A stretch of 64,000 nucleotides of DNA from Liolophura sinensis (GCF_032854445.1 NC_088302.1:48886046-48950045), one strand, 5' to 3'. Counted from the first letter of the stretch, positions 24,401 to 37,336 are shown. Translations and numbers: made by a program. The notes: generated from the sequence alone by a model not told the origin.

Positions 24401-25551
24401 TAAGGCAGACTACTACAGTATTGCTCTAAGAACTTATAGTAAAGTGGACCAGTGTATTCACGAACACAGGTGAAATAGGTCAGTAAATGTATGATCAGTG
24501 CGGTTAATCCCAGGCAGTCCTAACACCTTGCTTATCTCTGCCCGGTATTATTACTTGGATACAGTGAATACATGAAAAGCAATTTTCTTACCCACATCAT
24601 TCGGTATCAAGATTCAATCGCGTAAGTCGCGTCGCTTATCTCAGCAACAACACACAGAGAGCAGACTTGCGGAACGAAATTTCCGTACTGAGAATTATCT
24701 GCTTCAGACTTAAAATATATGTCAATGTGATTTCAGGAGCATGTTTTATAGTCGTGATCCTTTACATTTGTTGGCCCTCAGTTACCTCACGTAAGCATCT
24801 AAAAATACAGTAAATTATTGTAAATTATACTCTCTGACGTTTCCAATACACGAGCTTACAGTTTTGTCTTATACGATCAAGTAGGTCAATCCGTGCTACC
24901 GTATGTACCAAACAAACTCTCTGCATGAAGAAAATTGGTAGAATTTTTAAAGTCATTGTCCATGCTTATTGAATGGTCAAGTAGAATCACGTTGCTTTAT
25001 TCACGTTCAAACGCGAAACCGTAAACTCGAGCATTGCTATTTAAAAATTATATAGGTACTTTAAATCCGTACATGAACAAGATCATGCTCATAGGTAAAC
25101 CACTCCATATTAACTCAGTGGGTTTTAAGAGGCGTTTAAATGTTGGCAGAGTAACATTACAGTTTGTATATTTTTTGACGTCCATTCACTAAAACAATGT
25201 AAATTTAAACTTGGTTAATATAATGAAATTTTACAAAGTCAGCCAATCAGCAAAAAAAGTTTGCTTCATGTAAGGTTCGAAAAGAAAAGGTCAGGTAGAA
25301 AAATGTGGAACGAGTTTTGAGCATAATTATTGAAGACAGATCATTTGAGCTGTAATTGTGGCGTTACAACATGAATTTGACATGCATTCTAGAGGCAAAA
25401 GTGACATATTCCTCAGGTAATTAAACATGAAACAAGTTACAGAATAACAAAAATGATTCTGAACACTTTCATTATTTCACACCCAAATCAGCCAAACTCT
25501 TATCGTAAAAGAAGTTTGATGGGGGTACAGGTGAGATATTTGTGGAAAGAC
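24401..25551. other. Upstream flank of gene B
   Basis: AT-rich, without a supported gene or repeat. It leads into the TATA box of gene B. Confidence 0.45.
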
Positions 25552-25559
25552 TATAAAAG
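25552..25559 (+). promoter_or_regulatory. Candidate TATA box of gene B
   Basis: TATAAAAG lies 163 nt before the chosen ATG and about 150 nt before the leader acceptor at 25702-25703. That leaves room for a short untranslated exon starting near 25583 and a short leader intron (a GTGTGA near 25605 is one possible donor). Placement is inference. Confidence 0.5.
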
Positions 25560-25703
25560 GAAGCGAAAAGGCAAGTGGAGACGAAAACATTCTTGGATCA
25601 ACCTCTGTGTGAAGCTCTTATAATGGAGATAGAAATATGTTTATTGTCATACTAATGGCAACGAGCATGTCATTAAATAGCCACTGTTTTTCTCTCTATA
25701 CAG

Positions 25704-28700
25704 ACGACGACAAGATGACGTACCGGTATAGGACGGGGGAGAAGGACTACAGCGAATACTGGCGTTTCATGGCCTTACTCCTTCTCCTTATCAGTTTGAG
25801 CCTCGGAATCGCTTTGACAGTGATAGCTGTTCTTCTCGCACAAGAGCTGTCTGTACCAAGAAACGTAACGGATATGAGCATATCCACAGAGCCTATTGTT
25901 CTTTCAAAATGTGGCCTAAACCTAGATGACATTGACATCAGCGAATCAGTAAACCCAACAGTGTTCTCCGACCTTACTGGGCCAGAGTTCGAATCCATCA
26001 ACCGCTACTTATTTGATCAGACAGATTTAAATGTGACAAAAATCACAGAGGCTCGTATAGACTCCTCTTATGTACATCTCATTGAATTACTTTTGCCTAA
26101 CAAAGCAGAAACCTTAAAACATCTTGATGGAAAAACAGATGCACCGAAACGGTGGGCCAAAGTCGTCCTGTTTCGCGGTGATTTAAGTATACCTGAAGTC
26201 CAGGAATACAAAGTGGGTCCATTACCAACCCCTACCTCACATCGACTCTTAAACTACACAGGTAGACGTATAAACCCTATACCGTTTAACGTCAGGCCAC
26301 CTACACTTGTGGAGTTATTACACTTGGAAAAGACAATTTGGGTAGAATTGTTCACGAAATTAGGTTTTATAATATACGAAAGTTTTGGAATCCTGGTAAC
26401 GGACTGTAAGGACAAATGTCTGAGCTTCTCTTCAGCCCCAGTGTCCACTTCAAATATCGGCTCTATCAAGAGGCAAATATGGGTGGGATTCAACTTCCAA
26501 ACCGAGTATTACAAGTTACACCCTATAGATCTGCAGGTTCTGTTGCAGCTGGATGGAACGGATCCGAGTAAGTTTAACATGTCGACAGTCTGGTACAACC
26601 AGCAGAGTTTCAAGAGTGCTGATGATCTCATCCAAATGTACTCCAATGATTCAATCAGCAAACTAAAAACAAGTTTTCCATCGAATCAGGAGAAGGAGTT
26701 TTCCACGATGACTCTTCGCGGAGACATTCTAGAAAAAGAATCCCATCGAGCCCCTCGTCAGTTAGAACCGGACGGTAAACGATACACTGTGAAGCACCAG
26801 AAGGTTGGATATCTCGGCTGGTCTTTCCATTACAGAATGTCAACGAGTACCGGACCAATGCTTCTAGACGTACAATATCGTAAAAATAGGATAGCCTACG
26901 AAATCAGTCTGCAGGAAATCGTTGTGTTCTATTCGGCATCGAATCCATTAAACCGGTTTAGCGATTTTGTCGATAGCCTTGTCTTATTAGGGTACGCCGC
27001 TAAAGCCCTCGTTCCTGGAGGTGATTGCCCACAGCATGCCACTTTTCTTCCCGCCCGACATCAGACCAGCTCAGAACCTACCTCCATTGTATATAAAAAT
27101 GCCTTCTGCTTATTTGAACAAAGTACAGGCGTCCCTCTTAGGCGTCACCATTCCTACACTTCCTCACATGGTTCATTCTACAGCGGCATGATGGACGATG
27201 TTTTGATTTTGAGAACAATTCTAACCATCGGAAACTATGATTACATATTTGATTTTATCTTTCACCAGAATGGCGTATTAGAGGTGAAAGGTATTTCCAC
27301 CGGATACATCATCACCAGTGTTTATTCGCCCGCAGAGGAGAAATACGGCTTCCGGCTACAAGAACGCGTGCTTGGAAATATTCACCATCACATGTTCAAC
27401 TTTAAAATAGACATTGATGTCAGTGGGAATGAAAACCGCTTTGAAACTTTAGACATTAATGTTTATGAAGCTGATAACACTGACTGGTCCACTAACCCTG
27501 AAACCTCCACCTACCATCAGATAATGTTCAACAGAACTTTGAAGAGCACCGAACTGGAAGCAGCATATACGTTTAACTTCGATGCTCCAAAATACTTGAT
27601 CTTTCATAACGAAAACTCCACAGACAAATACGGGAATCCAAGGGCGTACAGAATTTCTCTTCTGGGCATGTCAAAGCAGACTTTGCCGATTGGCCGAGGT
27701 GCTGAGCCGTCCATATCGTGGTCACGCTACCAGATGGCGGTCACCAAGCGCCATGAGCACGAACAGTCAAGTAGTTCCATGTATGCTGTGTTTGACGCTC
27801 TGGATCCTGTGGTGAACTTCCAAGACTTTCTAGATGACAATGAAACAATTGTAGACCAAGTAAGTATAAACCATTCAATTGTAAAAATGTGTAGACGACC
27901 ACTGTCCATATCAGGTGATATTTTGTCATCTGTTTTATCTGTGTAAACTGTCGCAAGAGACACTGAATTTTCACTGATTGTTTCCAAGATGTGGACAGTG
28001 GATATATCGGTTATACGGGTAAATGTAAATTTTACAAATGAGTTCCCGCATGCATCTCCAAGAGTTGAAAAGTTATAGGCGACTTGTGATGAACAGATTC
28101 GTAATTCAGTGTAATTCTGAATACTGAAGTCATTTCTTCGATATACGTCGTTCTATGTATCTGTCGTCACGATGGCAGACCAAATTTATTCTACGCTAAA
28201 TAGATATGTGGCTCTAGTTAACAACTAATAATTAATGAGAGGTGTAAGATCCCTATAATCTTGGAGGAGTGGTCCACTGAATGGAGGTACCTTGATAATA
28301 CCATCGACCAAGTCTGAAACTAAACCGGTGTCCCGAGAAGCAGTCGCCAGTTTTCAGTGATGCATGAATAACAGTTGACTTTATAGTCGTGAAATGCAAT
28401 TCAAATTTTAAAATTTTAGGCTATCAATACTTTCGAGTTGGAAAATAAATTTAGGCTTCTCGATCGCTCTTTGGTTGCAACAGTTCATAAAATCACACCG
28501 TCGACGTAAGAATTATGGATGTTCATTAGGCCTTATGTCCAGCCTATCTTTCACTGGTTCTTGTTTATTCAAATTATCCGTACCTGCCTCCCCGGTTTTC
28601 TGTTTGGTTGACCTTTGTAGAACCCCAAGTGTAATAAATAGCGTAGTGCCATTGGCATTTGTGAAGGCTTTGAAGTTGACCAGTGACAAGGACAATGCTC

Positions 28701-29016
28701 TCCTCTATTTCAGGATCTCGTTGCTTGGATAACCATGGGCGTCCATCACATCCCACACACTGAAGATCTTCCCGTAACGCCAACTACTGGAGGGCATCTT
28801 TCATTCTTCCTCTCGCCATACAACTATTTCCCTGAGGACCCTTCTATGGCCTCTAGAAGTGCCGTTCGTATTGACCTGAGTGGAACCTCTGCGGAGTCTC
28901 CGGTGAACATCAGCCGATACGGCTTGGACACGGATATCCGGTGTGTGCCGGAATCCACGGACGCCTATGATGAGGCTATTCGAGAAGACAAGAACCTGCT
29001 GTTTTCCGACTTTTGA
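25704..29016 (+). CDS. Gene B: membrane-bound copper-containing amine oxidase (AOC3-like)
   Basis: Coding exons are 25715-27859 (715 codons) and 28714-29016 (100 residues plus stop), giving 815 residues. The donor is GACCAA|GTAAGT and the acceptor CTATTTCAG|GATCTC, phase 0. The enzyme oxidises primary amines to aldehyde with release of H2O2 and ammonia; by its anchor it should act on the cell surface. Residues 19-42 form the signal anchor, and VFSDLT (83-88) opens the D2 domain. The active site is complete: Asp base D420 in F-V-D-S, TPQ precursor Y508 in T-I-G-N-Y-D-Y, copper ligands H557 and H559 in H-H-H, and H727 in T-M-G-V-H-H-I-P-H-T-E-D-L-P. The frame is open back to an ATG at 25637, but TTTTTCTCTCTATACAG ends at 25703, eleven nt before 25715, as in the sister genes, so 25715 is preferred. 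RGD occurs at 154-156 and 335-337, not at the VAP-1 RGD site; meaning unknown. Confidence 0.96.
27860..28713 (+). other. Gene B intron (854 bp)
   Basis: Starts GTAAGT and ends CTCTATTTCAG. It sits at the same codon and phase as in the other three genes. No repeat was recognised inside. Confidence 0.92.
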
Positions 29017-29775
29017 TAAACGAAGTGAAAACTTTTCCAGTTTGTCCCAATATGATTTCTATTTGTAAAATATTCCGATATGAATAACAATGTAGGCCTA
29101 CGTAAAAAAAAATTTGCAAAGAACCTGATTGCTAAAAATATATCTTACGAATGTCTCAGTGTTTTTTTGTTCTCTCTGCTTGAATTGTTGAGGAGAATTG
29201 CAGCACGCATCGGCTATATTCTCTCATGCCAGCAAATTTCACGAGACAGTTTGCTGCGACTTTTTGTATCAAGAATTTCCCTGTAATATGTGTCAAATTA
29301 TGCGTCCGAAAAGTTGACATTGCTTTAGAAAAGGGCAAGACAAATCTTTTCATTTCCTTCGACTTGATTTCTAATTCCCCTCATCGTTACAATTGTCAGT
29401 TTGCGTTTATTTTCCTCTCGGTGTTGTCTCCCCTGTAATAACACCGCGACAGGTTCCAAGGCATGCAAGACAGGGCATTCTGTTATTTTGTCCTGAATTG
29501 AAAATCCTAAGGTCACAGTTTACCGTGTGGAGAAGTAAACAAGGTCGCCCTTGCACAATTCCCGTGCATATAGCATCCAAACAACCGGTTAGCAGATATG
29601 TAAATTTTTTTAGAAGCATTGTATTATGAATGATATGGAGGAGTTTTGAAGAATGACATCTCATTCCTGGGGTAATAGTACGTCGATGGGTTATTAATAT
29701 ATGACCATATGTGTATTTAAGCCGTTTACGCGTCTCGTGTCTGATGAGGCTTTTCAAAAAGATCCTATTAATGTA
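29017..29775. other. Downstream flank of gene B
   Basis: Presumed 3' UTR and spacer. No canonical AATAAA was seen near the TGA stop and no other gene is supported. Confidence 0.4.
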
Positions 29776-29905
29776 TATTCATTTATTTATTTATTTGATT
29801 GGTGTTTTACTCCGTGCTCATGAATATTTCATTTATACGACGACAGCAAGGCACTATTGTGGGCGGAAACCGGGCAGAGTTCGGATGAAACCCACGAACA
29901 GATTG
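29776..29905 (-). mobile_element. SINE, 5'-truncated antisense copy
   Basis: TTTATTTATTTGATTGGTG, ATGAATATTTCATTTATACG, GGGCGGAAACCGGGCAGAG and AAACCCACGAAC appear in family order; the head is absent. Confidence 0.85.
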
Positions 29906-30914
29906 AATTAATAATTTGTATATATATAATACAGAATTAACATTACAGGCGTAGATATAGGCCCATACCTGTAATGGGCCTCGGTGATTGTAAGCGGTCG
30001 ACGACGCTAGTGTGGTATGTAACTTCAATTTTTTCCCAACGTCAACTATTATGTGTATTGTTTATAGGCCTATACTGGAAAGGGGCAAGGTACACTGTAA
30101 GGGCGCACCGTGTTTACGTCACCACTTGTGTGCATAGGTCCGTGGACCTTATTTCAGAATCATGGGACTGTCACAGGCCAAACTTACTTCAGGGGAAGAG
30201 TTGATACTTAGACTGATACAACAAATGGAATACCTGTACGGCATTTTATGACGACTACATATTGACCGACACACAATAGTCGGAAATTCAAATTTTATAG
30301 GTTTCGTCGAGGTCCATTATCGAGTCTTTTTATAATTGTATTATAATTTTGTTGATTGAATTTCATCATTCGGGAAAATGAGTTTTTCAAAAGTTTTGTT
30401 ACAAAGCGAATGAAGCGCATTCATTTCATACTCGTGGCTTAAAACAGTTAAACAACAGTTTTCCCAAGACCCCCAGGGTTACTTCGGAAATTAAGTAGCC
30501 TATACTGTGATTGTGTTAACGGTGATTGATAACTTTAATTGTTGGGGGTTGAGCAAGATTCAGGGGGCACTAAGCTGGTCCCGTGTTCCTCATCAATGAC
30601 GTCATTTCCGAAATATTTCCGACCATTTACAGAAAACTATCTTTCTTCGTGTTCCTTAAAGCAATATTTTCCATTTCATACTAGCTTTTTTATATATCCT
30701 TTCAGTACAGCAATCTAGTAAGTAAGTTTAATGCTTGACAATGAGAATATCATAAAAGTAAACATCATTAAGTCCTGTCATATGTTATTGCAGACAATGA
30801 TCACAAGATGCCAATCAACGGTAGAAGGGTGCTGAAAATCCATCCCTCTGTACGTACGTGCATAATTACCCAAAATGGTGGTGTAGGCCAACCAGGCAAT
30901 GTATCTGTATAGAT

Positions 30915-31125
30915 TTATTTATTTATTTGATTGAAGCTTGACGCCGTACTCAAGAATATTTCACTTATACGACAGGAGCCAGTATTATGGCGGGGGAAAC
31001 CCAACACCATCCGCAGGTTGTTGGAAGACCTTCCCACGTACGTTTTGTGAGGACGCCAGCATTAGCTGGACTTGAACTCACAGTGACCGCCATGATGAGA
31101 GGTTCCTGGATCATAGGTATCTCTA
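30915..31125 (-). mobile_element. SINE, antisense, with partial tRNA head
   Basis: TTTATTTATTTATTTGATTG, CAAGAATATTTCACTTATAC, CCATCCGCAGGTTG, CTTCCCACGTACG and the box B complement GGACTTGAACTCACAGTG are present. It breaks off after GAGAGGTTCCTGGATCA, short of box A. Confidence 0.85.
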
Positions 31126-33399
31126 TAGAATTGTGCTGTCCTAGTGAGCATAATGAGCTTTATGGTGGCAAGAATTTTCATGTCGTTACATCAGTATCTG
31201 ATCAATCAAATGCAAGATTGTGCGATTCAAATTTATGGATTTCTTGTGTTATAATAGTTGTCCATCGCTCGTGGTTGTCAAGGCCCACGAACAAAGAAAG
31301 CGGTGAAATCTACAAATTCCCTGCTGAAGGCCGAGATTGATCTTCCGCCTGGATTGTCGTCCTCGTGGTTAAGAGTCGCGCTTTCCCATTTCAGATGCAT
31401 GATTAATGATTCTAATTGCTCTACCGGGCAACTTTAACAATACAGAAAGCTTGTTACGGGCTAAAAATAAGTAATCTTTATACTGTCGTCAGCTTTTGGT
31501 CACCGGCGACAGCTTTTTCAACAACTAGTCCTATCAAAATGATCGACAGAAAAGAGTGCCAATCACAATATACGGAACAAAACTGATTCCTATGTAATCT
31601 ATAACTCGACATAAATCTATGGGCTCAATGAAATCAATAATTATTTGGTTTAAACACCTTTACTTGAAACTAGATGGGAAATCATCGATTGCCAACCTGC
31701 TCACAGTGACTGATCGGTTGAAGTTGTTGTGTAACGGGTGTAGTCAATGAAATATGCCAAGGTAAAATATTCGTTACTAACCATCAGCCTTCTGTATGAA
31801 GTTAAATGCATAGGATATTTTCCTTTCCCGTCTAATGTTGGTAACTGAAACAAGTTTTCCTCTTACGAACTGTACCGTGAATATATATTTTCATATACAT
31901 TTATTATGAAGCTAGCTGATAAACAGGTGCCCCTTTTCTCAATGCAATTGTAGGATATGCTGTTAGTTGAAGTAAATAGCGTTGAGCATTCATTGAAAGA
32001 ATACTGTATTAACTTCTTCAACATATGGCTTGCAATTATAGGAGTCGAACTCGTTTTCGGATTCGATATAACGGTTTACCACTGGACCAATGCGGACAAT
32101 GCGTGAAAAGCCATAAATATTATGGCGACTGTAGAGTTCCTCTGAACTTCAAAATAATTTTTTTTCTCGATTTATAAAGATATGATTGCGTGAACCCACA
32201 TCGTTATAGATTACTACGCCCTACCTTGATATCAGATATGTGGAAATGATTTTGGTTTGTATTTTTGTTATGAAAGGAATTCACACATGAAAACAACTGA
32301 AAATAGGAAAATCTGCTTTTCTGAAATAAATGACATGACTCCAATTTTTTACACACCTGCTCTTCATTAATTGTACTTCATATTCAAACAAGTTTTATTT
32401 GTTTTTCTGGATGTACGAAAATACACCTCACTTCTGCAAGTGGGACGATTTCCTGTCTACCTGCAAGGTGTCCTTCTTGTCTACGTTAAAAGAAAACAAA
32501 GCTGCTAACCCATATCAACTCTGAAAAAATGGAAACATTTAAAGCTTCTGTATACACACTTTTTGTGGTTTTTGTGCTAACCAGTAATAGTACACTAAGC
32601 AAAGCACAAATACAAATTTATGAGGATGGCCATTTCCGGATAGCTGGACTCTGAAGTCCTCAATGTCTGGACGTAATACTGTATTCCATCAATGACCCCT
32701 GTGTAACTGATGAGCACACCCAAATTAGTGGCGTGAGGGTATTCTGCCATCTGATTGGCTAACTTGATATTGCTTCCGTTTCTGTCATTGGAACCTTAGA
32801 GTTTCTTAAGGAAAGCCATGCAACAATTAAAACTTGTTACTGAAGCCACTATAGATTCGATGAGAATTTCCAGCATAACTAGCCTGGTCTGAAACTATTC
32901 TTATAAATTTAATTAACATAAGTTAATATCCTGCAATACGAAAACCGCTTAATAAAATATAAGCTCCACTAATGATATTTTCAAAATACTCAACTCAGTT
33001 ATACATTGTCTGACCAGATAAGTGGTGGCAGGCTGGAAAATGAGGGCAACCAGAAGCACATAGCTACATGTAATACTGTATAAGTGTATCGTTACTTTTT
33101 CTCTGATATCCCGACTGGCATGACACATGAAAACCGAAATCATTGACGTGTGGATGTGCGAATCATTCCAGTTTCTACAAATCTGGGTTATCGGCCCATT
33201 TGTTCACGCCACACCTTTTCCCGCACAGTCGGTGCTCAGGTCTAACGCCCAATGGCCATTGTCGTCTTACAATATATAAAAAATACATCAACGGTTTGCT
33301 CACAATATGCCATCGAAACTAGAAGAAAACTACATGTGCACAGCTTAGGCCAGAAAGGTTCCACATTCTTTATCGTCATTTTCTATGCATAAATCGTCT
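31126..33399. other. Spacer between the two convergent gene pairs
   Basis: No gene is supported. On the - strand at about 32038-32100 a tRNA-like segment has a D-arm-like TTGGTCCAGTGGTAAA and a T-arm-like GAGTTCGACTCC about 35 nt later, but its 5' and 3' acceptor strands do not pair, so it is a remnant at best. The rest shows nothing. Confidence 0.4.
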
Positions 33400-36300
33400 T
33401 TACAATTCAAACATTGATGCAGGATCGTCTTTAATTTTTTGATGAACGTTATAGTTTTGTTGAACACATCGAGGTTCTCCACCATATCCATAACGCTCAA
33501 TCTCCACTGTAGGAGGTGAATTGTCCGAGGCCTGTTTCAACTCCATGTAAACAGCGTTTTTGGAGCCCATTGATGGGTCTTCTGTGAAGTAGTTGTAGGG
33601 GAGCAGGAAGAACTGTAGATGTGCCCCCGGCGTAGTTGTAATGGGTAGATCCTCAGTATGAGGAATGTGATGGATGCCCATCGTTATCCAGGCTACAAGA
33701 TCCTACAACAACAATAGCAATGGCAGATATTATTATTATATATTACAGTAATAAAAGATGAAATAATAACACAACTTTCCATTTCAAAATTGGCCATAAA
33801 ATATGTGGTCTTGCTGTAACACAGGTGTGTTTTGCATGTTAAGAGAACCCGCTTTATCTTTATAAAATCCTTTTCATTCCTGGCAGACAATAAGCATAAA
33901 ATATACAACAACAGCATGTTCACAGCCGAACGCGTGGTGCCGAGACAACGTCGCTATGTATATGGTGACGGTTTAGTGGCGTTAGGGGCCTTCATGATCG
34001 AGGTGGTTAGCACGCCAGCACGAGGCAATGACCGAGATGTCTCTCACCAATGCGTCGCCCTGAGTTCAAGTCCAGCTCATTCTGGCTTGCTCTCCGGCCT
34101 TATGTTGGTCTACCAGCAACATGCGAATGGTCGTGTGCTGGCCGCCGTCGTATAAGTGAAATATCCCTGAGTACGGCACAAAACACCAATCAAATAAATA
34201 AATTTCGTGGCGTCAGTATTTCAATAGCCGCAAACTACGGTGAAGGAATACAGTCAGTTTCGTCGCAAAATATAAACGCCCACGTCAGCCTGAAGCTGAC
34301 AAATATATAGTTAGGTTTATCTATATCTTAACATTCACAAGTTTACACATACCTCGTCTACGATGGACTCATCGTCATCAAGGAAGTCTTGGAAGCGAAC
34401 TACAGGATCGTGGGCGTCCCAGGCAGCAAACAGAGAACTGCTCTGCTTCTCTACGTCTTTGTACTTGGTAACCGCCATCTGGTATCTGGCCCAGGTAATG
34501 GAACTTTCGTGTCCACGATTTTCCGATAGAGTTTGTTTGGACATACCACCAATCGTAATTCGGTACGATCTAGGTACACCATGTTTGGTTTTGAACTTGT
34601 CGTTGTTAAACAGCATATATTTTGGTTGATCAAAGTTAAATTTATATGCAGCTGTCTTTTCTGTAGTTCGCACATTACTCTGAAAATAAACTTGTTCGTA
34701 TGTCTGGGCAGACTTTAATGTTGAAAATTCGTCATTTGGTGCCGATTCTATTTTGAAATCCAAAGTTTCAAATCTGTTTGAGGTGCCCAGTATATCAACA
34801 TCCACTTTAAAGTTAAATAGGTGATGATGAACATTGCCAACTATGTTGTCGTGAATTTGGAAGCCATACTTATTTTCCGATGGGGAAAAAGCACTGGACA
34901 CGATGTAACCCGTTGATATAGCTTTGACCTCAACAGCTCCATTCTGGTGAAATATGAAGTCGAAAATGTAGTCGTAATTTGCAACAGTTATAATGGATCT
35001 CATGATAAGGACATCATCCATCATTCCTCCGTAGAATGATCCATGGTGTTTCATATATGAATGATGTCTTCGCAAAGGCACGCCTGTAGCTTGCTCAAAT
35101 ATGCAAAAGGCATTTTCATATACTACCGGTTCGGTGGAGTCTTCTGTGAGGTGTCTAGAGGGAATGAAAACGGAGTGCTCTGGACAATCCGTTCCGGGCA
35201 CTAAAGCCCTAGATGCAATGCCAAGACGAGCCATACTGTCCACGTAATCCGCAAACCTTTGTGCGGGATTACTGCCCGAGTAAAAAACTGCTATTTCCTG
35301 CAGACTAATTTCGTACGCAATTCTCTCCCCTTGATACCTTACATCAAACAACATTGGACCTGTTGTAGTAGACATACGATATTCAAACGCCCAGCCCATA
35401 TACTCAACATGTTGTCCTTTGATCGTATAACGCTTTCCATCCGGCTCAACCTGAATTGGACTTCGCAGAGACTTTGTGGGAAAAGACTTGCCACGTTGAT
35501 GCAAACTGGAAAAGTCACCAGCTTCCGGAAAAGTAACCTTGAGTTTTTTGACGTCGTTATTGTTATACGCTGACACAAGTTCATCCATGCTATCGAACAA
35601 TCTTTGGTTGTACCACACTCTTACTAGTTTGTACCCTGAAGAATCCTTGCTGTCTAAGTTAACCATTATCTTGAAATCTAACGGATGTAGAAGGTGATAA
35701 CCAGCATGTTGGTTGATAGAAAACCAAAAATTTCTTGTCACTTTGCCGAAGTTTGACGTTGACACAGTGGTCGGATAAAATGTCAAACATTTCTTTCCAC
35801 AATTCGTGAATGTAGCATCAAAACTTTCCAGCAAAAGTTGCCTCCCTTTTTTTTCTACTTCTCCTATGAATATATTCTCATACACAGCACCAAATTCTAC
35901 AAACGTGATTGGCCTATAAGCAAAAGGCACACAGCCCTTTCCGTTTTTGTACATGATGCTGTGAAATGTTGGAATCGGCAGAGGGCCCACCTCGTATTCT
36001 TGAATACAGGGCACAGCTAAATCTCTTCGGAATATTACTACCTTTGCACGGCGCTCTGGGGCTTCCCCTTTCTTATCCAGATGATTTAGCGTAACTGTTT
36101 TGTTTGGGATGTTTAACTCCACAAGATATATAAAACTTGTGTTCATTCCTGCCAACGTTGCTTTCGCAAGGTGTAGTTCGTTTTGCTGGTGGAGATAAGA
36201 CATCACGGAGCGCAGTTCTGCAGTTGTTAGGTCTGAAAACACCCTCGGGTTGTCCTGTTCGCTGATGTCTATGTTTTCATCACCAGAGGCACAATGTGGG

Positions 36301-36450
36301 ATGGCTTTTTCCTCCAGTTCTTTGTGTGAAAGGACCAGAACAACAGCTAGAGCTACTGCCAAACCGACTACCAGAATTCCACAAAGGATACCGCATTCCT
36401 TCCAGCAACCGTGCCGACGTTGTGGATACTCGCTAACCATTGTGAATGAT
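33400..36450 (-). CDS. Gene C: membrane-bound copper-containing amine oxidase (AOC3-like)
   Basis: On the - strand the coding exons are 36440-34353 (696 codons) and 33702-33400 (100 residues plus stop), giving 796 residues. The donor is GACGAG|GTATGT and the acceptor TTGTTGTAG|GATCTT, phase 0. The predicted reaction is primary amine oxidation to aldehyde, H2O2 and ammonia at the cell surface. Residues 17-38 form the signal anchor after a basic start (QRRH). The active site is complete: D401 in Y-V-D-S-M, TPQ precursor Y489 in T-V-A-N-Y-D-Y, copper ligands H538 and H540, H708 in the last exon, and calcium-site D547/V548/D549 with D697/L698. The frame extends upstream to an ATG at 36479, but TTTTTTTTCCACAG ends at 36451, ten nt before 36440, so the inner ATG is chosen. 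It is very close in sequence to gene D and probably a local duplicate of it. It has RRD where B and D have RGD. Confidence 0.96.
33703..34352 (-). other. Gene C intron (650 bp), carrying a SINE
   Basis: The intron begins GTATGT and ends TTGTTGTAG on the - strand. About a third of it is a SINE inserted opposite to transcription. Confidence 0.92.
33985..34204 (+). mobile_element. SINE inside the gene C intron
   Basis: A degraded tRNA head (GAGGTGGTTAGCACGCC), box B-like GAGTTCAAGTCC, GCCGCCGTCGTATAAGTGAA and the tail CACCAATCAAATAAATAAAT. GTGGCGT flanks it at 33976-33982 and 34207-34213 as a likely short target-site duplication. Confidence 0.88.
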
Positions 36451-36522
36451 CTGTGGAAAAAAACATGACAGTTCATCAAAAGGTATCTTCCTTAATTATC
36501 TCATACTTTTGCATTTAAAGCG

Positions 36523-36551
<29 letters not shown>
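36523..36551. repeat. Poly-T tract of 29 bp
   Basis: An uninterrupted T run lying about 70 nt upstream of the gene C leader acceptor; it reads as poly-A on the gene's strand. It may be a retroposon tail remnant. Confidence 0.9.
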
Positions 36552-36553
<2 letters not shown>

Positions 36554-36751
36554 CTAGTTTGCTGGTTTCCCCCATCCACAACCTGAATCATATTTTAAGA
36601 CGTGAATAACAATTGTGCTCAAGACGAAAGAAATAAGCTCTTTTAATGTAAGATTTCTTTACCATATTTACAAATATTTTTCCAGATTTTAAATGTATTT
36701 TACTAACCCCATGCTTATTGTTTATTCTATTCATATTAAAGTATATTTGAT

Positions 36752-37017
36752 TGATTTATTTACTTGATTGGTGTTTTAAGCCGTACTCAAGAATATTTCA
36801 CTTATACTACGGCGACCAACATTATGGTGGGAGGAAACCGGGCACAGCCCAGGAGAAACCCACGACCATCCGCAGGTTGTTGTAAGACCTTCCCACCTAC
36901 GACCGGAGAGGAAGCGAGCATGAGCTGAACTTGAACTCATAGCGACCGCATTGGTGAGAGACTCCTGGGTCATTACGCTGTGCTAGCGCGCTAACCAACT
37001 GAGCCACGGAGGCCCCC
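36752..37017 (-). mobile_element. Full-length tRNA-derived SINE, antisense
   Basis: Complete family structure from the TTTATTTACTTGATTGGTG tail to the head complement AACTGAGCCACGGAGGCCCC. TAAAGTATA occurs on both sides (36737-36745 and 37021-37029), which fits a target-site duplication. Confidence 0.93.
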
Positions 37018-37063
37018 TACTAAAGTATAAACGAATGGCTTGTCAATGGTCGTCCTAATCTCA

Positions 37064-37132
37064 TGACTGAATCATCATGAGTGAATCATCATGTCTGAAT
37101 CATCATGAGTGAATCATCATGAGTGAATCATC
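37064..37132. repeat. 15-bp tandem repeat, about 4.5 copies
   Basis: The unit GAATCATCATGAGT plus one base recurs every 15 bp directly beside the SINE. Confidence 0.85.
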
Positions 37133-37336
37133 ACTACTCAGCATCACATTAACAATACTGTATCTATATGGCGCCGCATAAAATTGGATGCCTTAAACAT
37201 TTAAGACTCATATATTTGTGGCTTCCAACCAACCCACAATCTTTATACATGAAAACTTAATTACTATAAAAATTTTAAGAAATAAACGTTACATATTTAC
37301 ACCTTGGCAAAGTATATAATTTTATTGCACTAAATG

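Noticed and set aside
25637-25714. Upstream ATG extending gene B by 26 residues
   Set aside because: A good splice acceptor ends at 25703 and the same acceptor position is found in the sister genes; the added residues match nothing in them.
27860-27946. Continuation of the gene B frame past the donor
   Set aside because: It would omit the last exon with the third copper ligand; the donor, acceptor and conserved DLVAW exon make splicing far more likely.
32038-32100. Possible tRNA on the - strand
   Set aside because: D-arm and T-arm resemblance only; the acceptor strands do not pair, so it is at most a remnant.
36441-36479. Upstream ATG extending gene C by 13 residues
   Set aside because: The extension crosses a strong acceptor (TTTTTTTTCCACAG) and gene D lacks it.
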